This document shows positions 52,268 through 61,684 of a DNA stretch of 64,000 nt, in pieces. The DNA lies in NCBI GenBank assembly GCA_029556545.1, contig JAKQEQ010000171.1, positions 37,898-101,897 of the forward strand, written 5' to 3'. Numbering within the stretch: the first letter of the stretch is position 1; each line of letters starts with the position of its first letter. Made by a program: the position numbers and the translations under genes. The stretch is from Candidatus Hydrogenedentota bacterium. Lineage in GTDB: Bacteria > Hydrogenedentota > Hydrogenedentia > Hydrogenedentales > JAGMZX01. Below the pieces are notes generated by a model. The model was not told where the DNA came from, did no database searches, and saw only the letters and a program-made list of their open reading frames with translations.

Positions 52268-54616
52268 TTATCGCGGATGCTTCGTGCGCGCTATGACGTG
52301 GTCCTGCAAGTCGCCGGTCAACAGTCGGAATAGTTGCGAATATCCCGCCACGCGCACCGGTATGTTGCCATAGTGTTCGGGGTCCTGCCGCGCCTTCAGC
52401 AATCGCTCGGCCGTGACGACGTTAAACTGAAGCTGCCCCACGCCGAGTTGAACGGCCGTCCGGACAATCTGGGCAAGTCGCGCTCGGCCGGCGTCGCCCG
52501 CGACCAGTTTTGGGTCTAAATCGATAATCGCCGCCGAAGCGCCGGCCGCGCGCCGATGCGGCAGCCGCGCCAGCGAATGGAGCATGGCGGTCACGCCTTC
52601 CTGGTCGCGGCCTTGATGCGCCGACAGCGAATACGCCAGGGGATCGCCCCCGCGACGCCCGTCCGGCGTCGGCCCCGTCTCTTTGCCGAACGACAGGTTC
52701 CAGATAAACGAGAACAGATGCACGAAATAGCGCCCGCCGAGGGGGCTGCGCATCCGGTCCATGACGTCGATGAAATGATTAGCCACTTGGGCGGCGATAG
52801 TGTCCACCTCGCCGTTGTCATTGCCGTATTTCGGCGCGGCATGGAGCAATTGCGCGCGTACGGATTCGTAGCCGAGGAAATTCGCGCGCAAGGCGTCCAG
52901 AACCTCCTGCGCGTCAAGTTTCAGGTCTTCAAACACCAGATGCTTCAGCGCGCAGAGGGAATCGGCGGTATTGGCGGTTCCCATGAAACAGACGGAATGG
53001 TAGTTGTATATCGCCCCGCCGTCTGTGATGTCGCGTCCGCGCGCAATGCAATCGTCCGTCAGGATGGACCAGCAGGGGAGCGGTCCGCATTCGCGTTGGG
53101 CAAGTTCCCCGCGGTTACAGTAATAGACCATGCGGCGGGCGAAGTGCTCGACTTGCGCGCGGTAGGCCGTGACGAGGGCATCGTACGAGTCGAAGTCCGT
53201 CAAGAGGCCGGTCCGGGGGCCAAGCTGTTGTCCGGTTCGCGGGTCGATGCCGTCGAACAGGGCCAGTTCGAGGCACTTGGTCGAGTTGAAAAGCCCGGAA
53301 ACCGCATGCGGATTGGCCCGACCGGGAACGGTGAGTTCGATGCAGCCGATGGGCGCGTAGTTGCGGGCGTCTTCGAGGGCGATGCCGCGCTCGGTCAGCG
53401 CGGGGACGAAACAATCGTCGTTGAATAGGAACGGAATGCCGCCGCCGCGTGCGATAAGCGCCGAGCAGGTGTCCATGAGCCGTTGCGGACTGCGCGCGTG
53501 GAGTCGCACGGAAACGTCGCGCACGAAGCCCACGTTGCGCGTCGCCTCAAGCACAATGAGGGACATCTCATTCGTGGCGTCGGATCCGTCGGCACGTTGT
53601 CCGGCGAGCGTGATCGCTTGCACGTCGTATTCGAGGTATAGCTTGCAGGCGAACTCCTCCATCAGTTCGACGGCGTCCTCGCGGGTAATGCGCCCGGCGA
53701 GGATGTCCGCCTCGTAGTACGGCTGAAGGATTTGGTCGAGGCGGCCAATCGAGTTTGCATTGATCGAGTCTTCGCCGCAGGTGAGGATATGGGCGAGCCA
53801 CAATGATTGCACCGCCTCGAACAAGGTACGGGCACCACGCGCCGGGACCTGTCGGCAGGCGGCGGCCATGACTTCGAGGCGGTCGCGTTCGACGGTGTCG
53901 CCCGCGCTCGCGGCCATGGTCCCCGCCAGCGCGGCGTAGCGCGCGCCCAGCAGGCAGCCCGCCTCGCAGACCCACAGGCCCGCCTGCCAGAACGCCTCCG
54001 AACGCGCATGCTCTGGATTGTCCAGACTCCGCTCCGCGACGCGTTCGTGGATGGCGTCGCGGATGCCCTCGAAACCGACGGCCAGTACCTTGGCATAGTC
54101 GCGGATGGAATGATTCTCGATCCAACCGCCCCCCACAAAGACGCCGTTCACTCGCGGCGTTTCACACGATGCCTCCCCGATCGCATGGCGGGGCGCGCGC
54201 ATGTCCATATAATGCTGAAAGCACGCCTCTACGCGCGCCACATGGTCGGCTGATAGGCCAAATTCGCCGAGTCGTGACGTATCCGCGTGAGAGGCGTCCG
54301 ACGCCAGTCCAAACGCTTGGCCCGCGAGGTGCTCGCCGGCCAGTCGCCATCCCGGCGGGACGGTGATGCGCGCAAGCCGGACCAGCTCAAGAAGCGTGGC
54401 CGCGCGCACCTGCCCGACTGACATTCCCGGCCGGTACGCGCGCCACAGGGCCACGTCCCGCTCAAACGGGTTCGCGTCCGGCGGCCATGACCCCTTGCGC
54501 GCCATCACGTCCCGCCGCAACGCGACGATCCGGGTATTGACGCACACACGGAGTTCTCTGGCAACGTGTGCCTGTTCCGCAGCCTGCAATTCCGATCCCA
54601 CTCGTTGCGCCTTCAT
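52268..54616 (-). CDS. Glycyl radical enzyme (pyruvate formate-lyase-like)
   Basis: 782 residues. The C-terminal glycyl radical loop is present (RVAGYSQLFRLL followed by QDHVIARTKH), and the active-site cysteine lies in APIGCIELTVPG with Glu two residues after it, the Cys-x-Glu pattern of glycyl radical dehydratases and eliminating lyases rather than the double Cys of pyruvate formate-lyase. N-terminal PFL fold features are visible. Substrate unknown; strictly anaerobic chemistry. ATG 54616 overlaps the stop of the giant surface-protein gene (ATGA); the track start is 15 codons upstream inside that gene. No radical-SAM activating enzyme in the window. Confidence 0.9.
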   Translation of the reverse strand: MKAQRVGSELQAAEQAHVARELRVCVNTRIVALRRDVMARKGSWPPDANPFERDVALWRAYRPGMSVGQVRAATLLELVRLARITVPPGWRLAGEHLAGQAFGLASDASHADTSRLGEFGLSADHVARVEACFQHYMDMRAPRHAIGEASCETPRVNGVFVGGGWIENHSIRDYAKVLAVGFEGIRDAIHERVAERSLDNPEHARSEAFWQAGLWVCEAGCLLGARYAALAGTMAASAGDTVERDRLEVMAAACRQVPARGARTLFEAVQSLWLAHILTCGEDSINANSIGRLDQILQPYYEADILAGRITREDAVELMEEFACKLYLEYDVQAITLAGQRADGSDATNEMSLIVLEATRNVGFVRDVSVRLHARSPQRLMDTCSALIARGGGIPFLFNDDCFVPALTERGIALEDARNYAPIGCIELTVPGRANPHAVSGLFNSTKCLELALFDGIDPRTGQQLGPRTGLLTDFDSYDALVTAYRAQVEHFARRMVYYCNRGELAQRECGPLPCWSILTDDCIARGRDITDGGAIYNYHSVCFMGTANTADSLCALKHLVFEDLKLDAQEVLDALRANFLGYESVRAQLLHAAPKYGNDNGEVDTIAAQVANHFIDVMDRMRSPLGGRYFVHLFSFIWNLSFGKETGPTPDGRRGGDPLAYSLSAHQGRDQEGVTAMLHSLARLPHRRAAGASAAIIDLDPKLVAGDAGRARLAQIVRTAVQLGVGQLQFNVVTAERLLKARQDPEHYGNIPVRVAGYSQLFRLLTGDLQDHVIARTKHPR

Positions 54617-57600
54617 CGATGCAGTGGGCGTCCGCGGCGTCTCAAGCCAGTGACAGCCCAAGTCGCCGCGCTAGCCGCCAGCATCAGCAGACCGACCGTG
54701 CCCGCGACAGGTACGTCCGAGGTTACAACCAAGACTGCGGCATCCGAGACCACCATTGCGGTATGCGCGTCGTACACTTCGACCTCGTAGACGCCAGCGT
54801 CTTGCGGACTGACAAACTCGATGAGCAGGGTATCGCCTTGCGCGTCCTGAAGCAAGGTCCCGTCTCGCTTCCAAACGAACTCGAGCGGCGGGAAGCCGCC
54901 GGTCGCTGTGACCTGGAACATGTGCGTCGCGCCCGACGTCTTCTCGCCGCCGCCGGGCTGCTCGATGATCTGCAAGGGTTCGGCCACGGCAAGCGTTGCA
55001 GGGTTCGACGTGTACACTCCGAAGTTGTCGGTGATCTCGCACCAGTATAGACCGGCGTCCTCGAGACTCACCCGCGCGAATTGCAGCACGGCGCTATCGA
55101 CGCCGGTCCGCACACCGGCCTTCACGCCGTCGTCAAACCACCACTGATATTCGAGGGTTCCCAGCCCGCCCGTGGCGACCACCTCGAATCGGATTCCATC
55201 GCCTGCGTAGGCGAATTGGTCTTCCGGCTGTCCGGTGAACGTCACGGGAGTTCCCACGACGATGACAAGCGGGTCGGTCGCGTCGCTGGCGATGGCGGTC
55301 ATCACGGTGAGGCGCGCCTCGTAGTTGCCGGGAATTGCATAGATGTGCCGCGGGTGCTGCTCGTCGCTGAACGTGCCGTCGCCGAAATCCCAGTGCCATT
55401 CTTCGATCGGGGCGCTCCCCCCCTGCGACAGGTCCGTGAAGTCGACCGCCAGCGGCGCCAGGCCGCGCGTCGTCGAGGCCGAGAACGCGGCCACGGGCAG
55501 CGCGCCGTGCTCGTAGGCGCCCATATCGACGCCGTCGCCTTGCGGGCGCGGGACGCCGAGGATATCGGCGGCAGGCGCGCCCGCGAGCGTCCCCGTGTCG
55601 ATGCAGGGCGAGTCGAAGCGGAGAGAGAGATCGCGCTGTTGCGGATTCGCGAACAGAGGGGCGGCTGCGATATTCCCCGCGCCGGGGTAGCCGCCGGCAA
55701 CGTCGCTGTAGGTAACGTCGGCGGCGCCGACGCCGGAATTGACGATCTCGTTTGGAAAATCGTCCCAGAAGATGCAATTGCTCACAATGGGCGAGGCGTG
55801 GCGATTGTACAGCGCGCCGCCGTCGCCGTTGGACAAGAATGCGCCGTGCGTTCGGTTTTCGGAAAATGTGCAGTTCACGAGCAGGGGGGCGCAACTGAGG
55901 CTGTACATCGCGCCGCCAAGCCCGTCTTGGAATAGGGTGGCGCGGGCCGCGTTGCCCTGGAACACGCAGTTCTCGAAGCGGGGGCTTGCCCCGCTCGTGT
56001 TGTACACGGCCCCGCCGAGCCCCTGCGTCAGAAACGATCCCGTGGTTGCGTTATCGAGGAAGATGCAGTTGAACACTCGCGTCATCGCCGCGTCCCCGTT
56101 GTACATGCCGCCGCCCCCGTACTGCGCGATGTTGTCCCGAATAACACAGTTGGCGATGGTTGGCGCCGCATGCTGCACGAACACCCCCGCGCCCCGGTCC
56201 CGCGATGCCGCACTGCTGTCCGCGCGCCCGCCCTGCACCGTGAACCCGTCGAGGCGCGCGTTGCCGTTGCCGACGACCACGTGGTGGGCGGGCGCGCCCC
56301 CCCGCGCCATACCGCCGTCGATGCGCGTCGGGTTTGCGGTCCAATCCCGTTGGATTACGTCTGTCTCGACACCGGTGAAGCCGCCATATACGCTGACGCC
56401 GTCGTGCAGGACCAGCGCGCCGGTTGCGTCGGGCCGCACTTCATTGTAGACGCCCGCCGCCACCCATACGTCGCCGCCGCCGAGTTGCGCGGCCATGTCG
56501 ACGCCGTCTTGTATCCGCCGGAAGGCCTGCGCCCACGTGGTGCCGTTTTCGGCTCCCGACACGTTCCCCTGGTCTACAAATACAATGGTGAACACGCGGA
56601 TGAGACCCTCCGCCGTAGCCGTATCCGCGCCGAACGCGGTGGTTACCGTGAGCGAGACATCGTAAACGCCGGGCGCCGAGTACGTGTGGAGGGGGTTCTG
56701 GTCCGCGCTGATGCCGCCGTCGCCGAAATCCCACTGCCACTCCGTGATCGCCGCGTCGCCGGGCGTCGAGGCGTCCGCGAAACGCACCTCGAGCGGCAGC
56801 CTGCCCGCGGTCGGGTCCGCCGAAAACGCGGCAATCGGCTCGCCACCGGCGATAACGTCGATATAGCCGTGCTTGATCTCGACATCGACGCCCGCGGCGG
56901 TCGTTACCGTGAGCGAAACGTCGTACACGCCGCTGTGCGCGTACACGTGCTCGGGGTGCTGTTCCGCGCCGGTCGCGCCGTCGCCGAAGTCCCACAGCCA
57001 GCTCGTAATGGGATAGGTCCCTGCCAACGAGGCATCGGCGAATTGCACCGCGAGGGGTCGAAGCCCGGACGTAGGCGCCCCGGAAAATGCGGCGGTCGGA
57101 CCGACGGGCTCCTCGACCACGACGTAGTCGATCTCGGTGTGCGTGTCGCTTGCCGCGGCGGTGGTTACGGTGAGCGTCACCGTGAAGACGCCCGCCGTCG
57201 TGTACACGTGCTTCGGGTCCTGGGCAACGCTCCCGTTCCCGTCCCCGAAATCCCACGACCACTGCCCGATGGGGCGCGAGCCCGCCAACGAGAGGTCCGT
57301 GAAGTCCACTGTCAACGGCGCGAAGCCCGCCAGGGGAGTCCCGATGAACGCCGCCGTCGGCGCCGTATCCGCGCGGATGTAGTCCGTCCTCATGCGCGTG
57401 TCCGACATGCCGTTCGCATCGGTGACCGTGAGGCGCACGGTGTACACGCCTTCGCCGAAGCTGAACACGGGCTGCTGAAGCGTGCTGTCCGGCTCGCCGT
57501 CGTTATTGAAGTCCCACAACCATGCGACTATCGGCGCATTGCCCGGGAGGGAGGCGTCGGTAAAGGCGACCTCGAGCGGTGCGAGGCCGATCGTCGGGGC

Positions 57601-59604
57601 GGCGGTGAAATCGGCGGTCGGCCCGGAGGTGACGTTGATGTAATCTGCTTCGACGCGGGTGTCCTGTCCGAGCGCGGTGGTGATCGTCAACGCGACGGAA
57701 TACTTGCCCGGCGTGAGGTAGGTAAAGACCGGCATCTGGGCGCCGCTGTCCACGACGCCGTCGTTATTGAAATCCCAGGCCCACGCCGTAATAGGCGACG
57801 TGCCCGGGTCCGATTCGTCCGTGAACAACACGCTGAGCGGCGCGAGCCCGCTTCGGGGCATAGCCGTGAAAGAAGCCGTGGGCGGCCGGGTATGCTCGTA
57901 CGCGCCCACGTCGAAACCCGCGCCTTGTGGTCGCGGCACGCGGTTGAAATCGAAGGCTGGCGCGCCCATGCTCGTGCCCGTGTCGATACAGGGGGAACCG
58001 ACCCGGAGGCGGAAATCCGCCTCCGCCGCGTTTTCGAACAAGGGGTCCGCGACCTGTGAGTGCCCGTCGAATCCGCTCACCGAACGCCAGCCGTCGAATG
58101 CGTATTGCGTGCTGTTCCACTTGAAGGCCGCCGGCCCGTCAGGAAAATACACGTTGTAGTCGACCGTCGAGTCGGTCGCGTTGCGATGCCAGACCAACTG
58201 CTGTCGCGACGCCTGGACCACATTGTTGCGGCACACGGTATTCCGGGTCGTGCCGAAAGCGGCGTACGAGCCGATGTAAATGCCAGATCGGCCGCTATCG
58301 TGGATCGTGTTGTTGTGTATGGCGACATTGCTGAAATTGAATATCTGGATGCCGTCGTACTCGCCGTAAATCGCGTTGTTGTAGACCGCGTTGCCCGTCT
58401 TGTCTGTCACGCCGACATATAAATCGCCGTCGAAACGGATGCCGCCGCTCCGTTCGGTGAACAGGGAATCGCCGACCTCTTCATCCGTGAAGACGTACTG
58501 GTGATGCACCCGGTTGTTGCGGACGATGTTATTGTGGCCGCAGCGATAGATGTTCACTCCAAAACAGTCGTTCTCCGCCCGGCAGTTTTCGTACAGGTGA
58601 TTGCCGTCGATGACGTTGCCGTTCGCGTTCAACCCGCTGATCACGACGCCCGCGGATCCGTGGCGATACACGGTGTTTCCCGAGACCAGATTGTCAGACG
58701 TGTCGATGAGGAGGACGCCCCCGCCGCCGTTGTCATGGAGGATATTGCCCTCGAAGACGTTCGCGCGGCAGGCGTTCAGACCCCAGACAAACAGGCCGTG
58801 CCCGAAACCGCCGTGGCTCATCGATTCCGCGCTGCCCGTCATGCCGTATATCGTGCACGCGCGCGCCGTGTTGTGTTCACCTCGGCCCGTTGTGTCGGCG
58901 GCCACGAGAATCCCCGCGTACCCCGCGCAGTCGTGAACGGTAATTCCCTCGATGAGGATGTGGTTGGCGTTATACAGGCGGATACAGTCCGCGGCATACC
59001 GAATCGTGATATCGCGGAACGTTACGTACTCATTCTGGACGAATTCGACTGGAAACTGGCGCGCCGACGCCTCCACGTTGACAGGGGGAGACTCGGAGTA
59101 GACCGTCAGCACGTTGCCTGCCCAATACCATTCAAGGGCGGCGTCCACGCGGTCGACCTGCGACTCGCGTATCCCGCGCACCCCGTCGAAGATCACCACC
59201 TCGGGCGCGGTCGTAAGCGACGCCGCGTAACGGTTCCCGCCTTGCGCGGTCCAGCCCGTGACCGGATTCGCGCCGTTGATGACGGGGTTCGGGCCTGAGT
59301 CGTAGGCGCCGAAGACGATGGATGCGCTTGCGTTACCCGATCGGGTGATGAGCAGACGCTCGCGCCACGTTTCCCCTCGTTTCAAGAAGACGGCATCTCC
59401 CGGGTCAAGCGGCGCACTGTTGATCCGGCTTAACGTACGCCACGCATTGGCGGGGGACGTGCCGCCGCGCGCGTCACTGCCGTTCGTGGCGTCTACGTAA
59501 TAGTTTGTCGCCGCCGCGGCCGCGCCTATCCCCAGCGCCACCGCGAGCAACACCAGCCTTTGTCCCCCTTCCAGGCCGCTTCTACGGGCGAATCTTGCTT
59601 CCAT
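54613..59604 (-). CDS. Giant secreted protein with beta-helix, PKD and Ig-like domains
   Basis: 1663 residues. Signal peptide (LVLLAVALGIGAAAAA), a parallel beta-helix with Asn-rich repeats at about 30-590 (for example VYRHGSAGVVISGLNANGNVI), five PKD domains at about 590-1010 (each with the WDF-GDG or WDFNNDG core), a second beta-helix at about 1010-1370 with GGG-MYNG type turns, a sixth PKD, two Ig-like domains, and a C-terminal VPVAGTVGLLMLAASAATW segment plus RRRGR. That tail resembles PEP-CTERM-like sorting signals. It probably sits at the cell surface and binds or cuts polysaccharide; no catalytic residues identified. Preceded by an AAGCGCTT motif. Confidence 0.9.
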   Translation of the reverse strand: MEARFARRSGLEGGQRLVLLAVALGIGAAAAATNYYVDATNGSDARGGTSPANAWRTLSRINSAPLDPGDAVFLKRGETWRERLLITRSGNASASIVFGAYDSGPNPVINGANPVTGWTAQGGNRYAASLTTAPEVVIFDGVRGIRESQVDRVDAALEWYWAGNVLTVYSESPPVNVEASARQFPVEFVQNEYVTFRDITIRYAADCIRLYNANHILIEGITVHDCAGYAGILVAADTTGRGEHNTARACTIYGMTGSAESMSHGGFGHGLFVWGLNACRANVFEGNILHDNGGGGVLLIDTSDNLVSGNTVYRHGSAGVVISGLNANGNVIDGNHLYENCRAENDCFGVNIYRCGHNNIVRNNRVHHQYVFTDEEVGDSLFTERSGGIRFDGDLYVGVTDKTGNAVYNNAIYGEYDGIQIFNFSNVAIHNNTIHDSGRSGIYIGSYAAFGTTRNTVCRNNVVQASRQQLVWHRNATDSTVDYNVYFPDGPAAFKWNSTQYAFDGWRSVSGFDGHSQVADPLFENAAEADFRLRVGSPCIDTGTSMGAPAFDFNRVPRPQGAGFDVGAYEHTRPPTASFTAMPRSGLAPLSVLFTDESDPGTSPITAWAWDFNNDGVVDSGAQMPVFTYLTPGKYSVALTITTALGQDTRVEADYINVTSGPTADFTAAPTIGLAPLEVAFTDASLPGNAPIVAWLWDFNNDGEPDSTLQQPVFSFGEGVYTVRLTVTDANGMSDTRMRTDYIRADTAPTAAFIGTPLAGFAPLTVDFTDLSLAGSRPIGQWSWDFGDGNGSVAQDPKHVYTTAGVFTVTLTVTTAAASDTHTEIDYVVVEEPVGPTAAFSGAPTSGLRPLAVQFADASLAGTYPITSWLWDFGDGATGAEQHPEHVYAHSGVYDVSLTVTTAAGVDVEIKHGYIDVIAGGEPIAAFSADPTAGRLPLEVRFADASTPGDAAITEWQWDFGDGGISADQNPLHTYSAPGVYDVSLTVTTAFGADTATAEGLIRVFTIVFVDQGNVSGAENGTTWAQAFRRIQDGVDMAAQLGGGDVWVAAGVYNEVRPDATGALVLHDGVSVYGGFTGVETDVIQRDWTANPTRIDGGMARGGAPAHHVVVGNGNARLDGFTVQGGRADSSAASRDRGAGVFVQHAAPTIANCVIRDNIAQYGGGGMYNGDAAMTRVFNCIFLDNATTGSFLTQGLGGAVYNTSGASPRFENCVFQGNAARATLFQDGLGGAMYSLSCAPLLVNCTFSENRTHGAFLSNGDGGALYNRHASPIVSNCIFWDDFPNEIVNSGVGAADVTYSDVAGGYPGAGNIAAAPLFANPQQRDLSLRFDSPCIDTGTLAGAPAADILGVPRPQGDGVDMGAYEHGALPVAAFSASTTRGLAPLAVDFTDLSQGGSAPIEEWHWDFGDGTFSDEQHPRHIYAIPGNYEARLTVMTAIASDATDPLVIVVGTPVTFTGQPEDQFAYAGDGIRFEVVATGGLGTLEYQWWFDDGVKAGVRTGVDSAVLQFARVSLEDAGLYWCEITDNFGVYTSNPATLAVAEPLQIIEQPGGGEKTSGATHMFQVTATGGFPPLEFVWKRDGTLLQDAQGDTLLIEFVSPQDAGVYEVEVYDAHTAMVVSDAAVLVVTSDVPVAGTVGLLMLAASAATWAVTGLRRRGRPLHR

Positions 59605-59904
59605 TAGCTTTTCCGGTTCTTCGCCCCCCGGAAGGTGTCGCTACGCTGACTCAGTCGACACTCGATAGATACAGTCTCCGAAGCGCTTTCTTTACAAATA
59701 CGAGGTTGTTCTGCCCCTCCCCACACCGCTGCTCGAAGAACAGCTCACGTCACTATCCCACTATACTTGAATCCCGCTCCGGAATCAATGCGCTAAGAAC
59801 ATGGCATAAAGCCCGCAATTCCCAAATAGTTGGAATTTCCCGTGATCCCCGCGCCTCGCGATTTGAAGCTGCCTATGCCTGTGTCCCCCTTTTCCGGGCG
59901 GTTA
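59605..59904 (-). other. Promoter region of the giant surface-protein gene
   Basis: No gene supported. On the minus strand it holds the AAGCGCTT motif at 59668-59700 with TTGTAA and TGTATC about 18 bases apart as a possible -35/-10 pair overlapping it. The rest shows nothing that I recognise. Confidence 0.45.
59668..59700 (-). promoter_or_regulatory. AAGCGCTT-centred motif, second copy
   Basis: GATACAGTCT, three bases, AAGCGCTT (59681-59688): identical blocks and spacing to 32278-32298. It ends 63 bases before the ATG of the giant protein gene, and its centre can bind a LacI-type dimer. Confidence 0.5.
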
Positions 59905-60630
59905 CTAGCGGTTGTGAAGCGCGTCGCGGAGCAGCGTCGCCATCCGGTCCATCTGGAGCGCGATGGCGCGGCGGCCGCGCTCGGCGCTGGCGTGCATGCG
60001 CGGGTCGTCTCCATTGACGGCCAGGATGGACTCGGTCGGGTCCTCGGGCAAGCGACCCATGTCGACCAGATCTCCCCGTAGCGCCATGACGAGCGAGGTT
60101 TCATTCGCCGCCGCGTGGTCCGTCTGGATGCCGAGGCCGTCGCTTTCGTCCTCGCGCCAGCAGACGAAGATCTGCAGACCGAGGTGGTCCCACTCGGGCC
60201 GGAGCCCGAGGAACGCTTGTGTCGAAGGGGCGTGGCCGTGCGCCACCACGATACGGAACCCGGCCCGCTTCAACTGACGCATGATGCCGGTCAGCAGCCT
60301 CGCGAAGAGGGTGTCGTAGACCCAGTAGGCGCTGCCGGGCAACTGCCGCGGCGCACCGTCGGGAAAACCGAGGATGTCCATGCCGTAGTACTCGGCGCCG
60401 TCGCGCTCGACAACGCAATCGGGGCCGAGGAACAGCGCAGGCAAGACGATCCCGCCCACGCGCTGCGCGAGCGCTTCGAAGAATCCTTGCGACTGGATAC
60501 CGTCCGCGCCGAGCGGGAGATGCGGCCCGTGCCATTCGAGTGTGCCCAGCGGCAGGTACGCGATGGGCGCGGCCGCAAGACGCTGTTGAAATGCACTCGG
60601 GGTCAATTCGGCGTACAGCACGCGGTCCAT
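59905..60630 (-). CDS. Creatininase-family protein
   Basis: 241 residues, a metal-dependent amidohydrolase-type fold. Motif YLPLGTLEWHGPHLPLGADG gives the Glu, His and Asp ligands, with VVAHGHAPSTQ and TDHAAANETSLVMAL further on, the latter close to the family Glu. True creatininase activity is unlikely to be assigned from sequence alone; members act on diverse amides. ATG 60630 has AGGAGG upstream; the track start is 75 codons too early. It follows the SDR epimerase on the same strand, with a REP-like repeat between. Confidence 0.85.
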   Translation of the reverse strand: MDRVLYAELTPSAFQQRLAAAPIAYLPLGTLEWHGPHLPLGADGIQSQGFFEALAQRVGGIVLPALFLGPDCVVERDGAEYYGMDILGFPDGAPRQLPGSAYWVYDTLFARLLTGIMRQLKRAGFRIVVAHGHAPSTQAFLGLRPEWDHLGLQIFVCWREDESDGLGIQTDHAAANETSLVMALRGDLVDMGRLPEDPTESILAVNGDDPRMHASAERGRRAIALQMDRMATLLRDALHNR

Positions 60631-60653
60631 GGCTCTGGTCCCTCCTGGGGCTC

Positions 60654-60706
60654 GGGGACAGGCACGTCTCCCCCGCGCGGCGCGGGGTCGCTTGTGCCAG
60701 TCCCCC
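60654..60706. repeat. REP-like inverted repeat, GGGGACAGGCAC type (copy 2)
   Basis: Outer arms GGGGACAGGCAC and GTGCCAGTCCCC, i.e. the copy at 49873 in opposite orientation, around a different GC-rich centre (CCCCGCGCGGCGCGGGG). It lies between the epimerase stop (60716) and the creatininase start (60630) and runs close to the latter's ribosome binding site. Confidence 0.8.
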
Positions 60707-60715
60707 GCACGGGCA

Positions 60716-61684
60716 CTATCCGGCGGTGTTCGCCGCCAGTTGTTTGAACACGCGGATATTGTAATAGCGGTCCTCGGCGAAATCGCCGTATTCCTCGCGA
60801 TGGCGAAACAATTCGCGAACCGTGTCCGTAATGGCGTATTTCGGATGAAAGCCAAGGTAGGTTTTGGCCCGGTCGCAACTAACCTTGTAGTTGCGATAGT
60901 CCTGCACGTTGCGGATATCGACGCGCGCTTTCACCCCGGTGAGAGCCTGAATCTCGTCCTTCACGAGGTCCGCCACGAGGCCGACAGTGAAGTTGTCATA
61001 CGCCACGTTGAACACGCCGCTGATGGCGTAGTCCGCCTGCACCGCGCGCAGGAATGCGCCCGCCGTGTCGCGCACGTCGATGAGGGGGCGCCAGATGGAC
61101 GGGTTATTGACGACGATGACGCCGTCCTCGATCGCGCACTTGAACATCGTATTGACGATGAGGTCGAAGCGCATCCGCGGGCTGTAGCCGTTCACCGTGC
61201 CCTGCCGCAGCGCGATGGTTGAGAAGGCGTCGTCCTGGAGCTGGAGCACACCGCGTTCGCCGGCCAGCTTCGAGACGCCGTAGGGGTAGGCGCACGTGAC
61301 CGGCGCGTCCTCGTCGTACAACTGGTTGACCGTGTAGCCGTACACCGAGCAGGACGAAGCGTAGATAAACCGGCGCACGCCCGCGCACTTCGCCTGAAAC
61401 GCGAGATACGTCGGCAACGCGCCGTTCTGGATGAAGTTCATCGCCGGATCGAATTCCGCCATTGGATCGTTCGACAAGCCCGCCAGAAAAATGACCTGCT
61501 CATACCCCTCGAGGTCCTCACGCGTCAGTTGGAACAGGTCGCGTCGCGTGACTCGGATGTCGTCCGGCAGCCGGTTGCCGAACCAGAGCAGGTCGACCAC
61601 GTCCACCGCGTAGCCGTGCTCTCGGAGCAAGGGCGCCAGCACCGAACCGATGTACCCCGCGCCGCCCGCGACCAGAATCTTCAT
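60716..61684 (-). CDS. NAD-dependent nucleotide-sugar epimerase/dehydratase
   Basis: 322 residues, extended SDR fold. GGAGYIGS (NAD binding) at the N-terminus, SSCSVYG and the Tyr-x-x-x-Lys pair in YPYGVSKL. Likely changes a nucleotide sugar at C4 or oxidises/dehydrates it in the cytoplasm. It overlaps the RmlD-like gene by ATGA and so belongs to the same operon as RmlD and RmlC-like genes, but no RmlA or RmlB is nearby, so the exact product is open. Confidence 0.88.
   Translation of the reverse strand: MKILVAGGAGYIGSVLAPLLREHGYAVDVVDLLWFGNRLPDDIRVTRRDLFQLTREDLEGYEQVIFLAGLSNDPMAEFDPAMNFIQNGALPTYLAFQAKCAGVRRFIYASSCSVYGYTVNQLYDEDAPVTCAYPYGVSKLAGERGVLQLQDDAFSTIALRQGTVNGYSPRMRFDLIVNTMFKCAIEDGVIVVNNPSIWRPLIDVRDTAGAFLRAVQADYAISGVFNVAYDNFTVGLVADLVKDEIQALTGVKARVDIRNVQDYRNYKVSCDRAKTYLGFHPKYAITDTVRELFRHREEYGDFAEDRYYNIRVFKQLAANTAG

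Noticed and set aside
56170-58059. 629-residue plus-strand ORF opposite the giant PKD protein
   Set aside because: Antisense shadow caused by the repeated PKD domains, which also make it look repetitive; no start signal.
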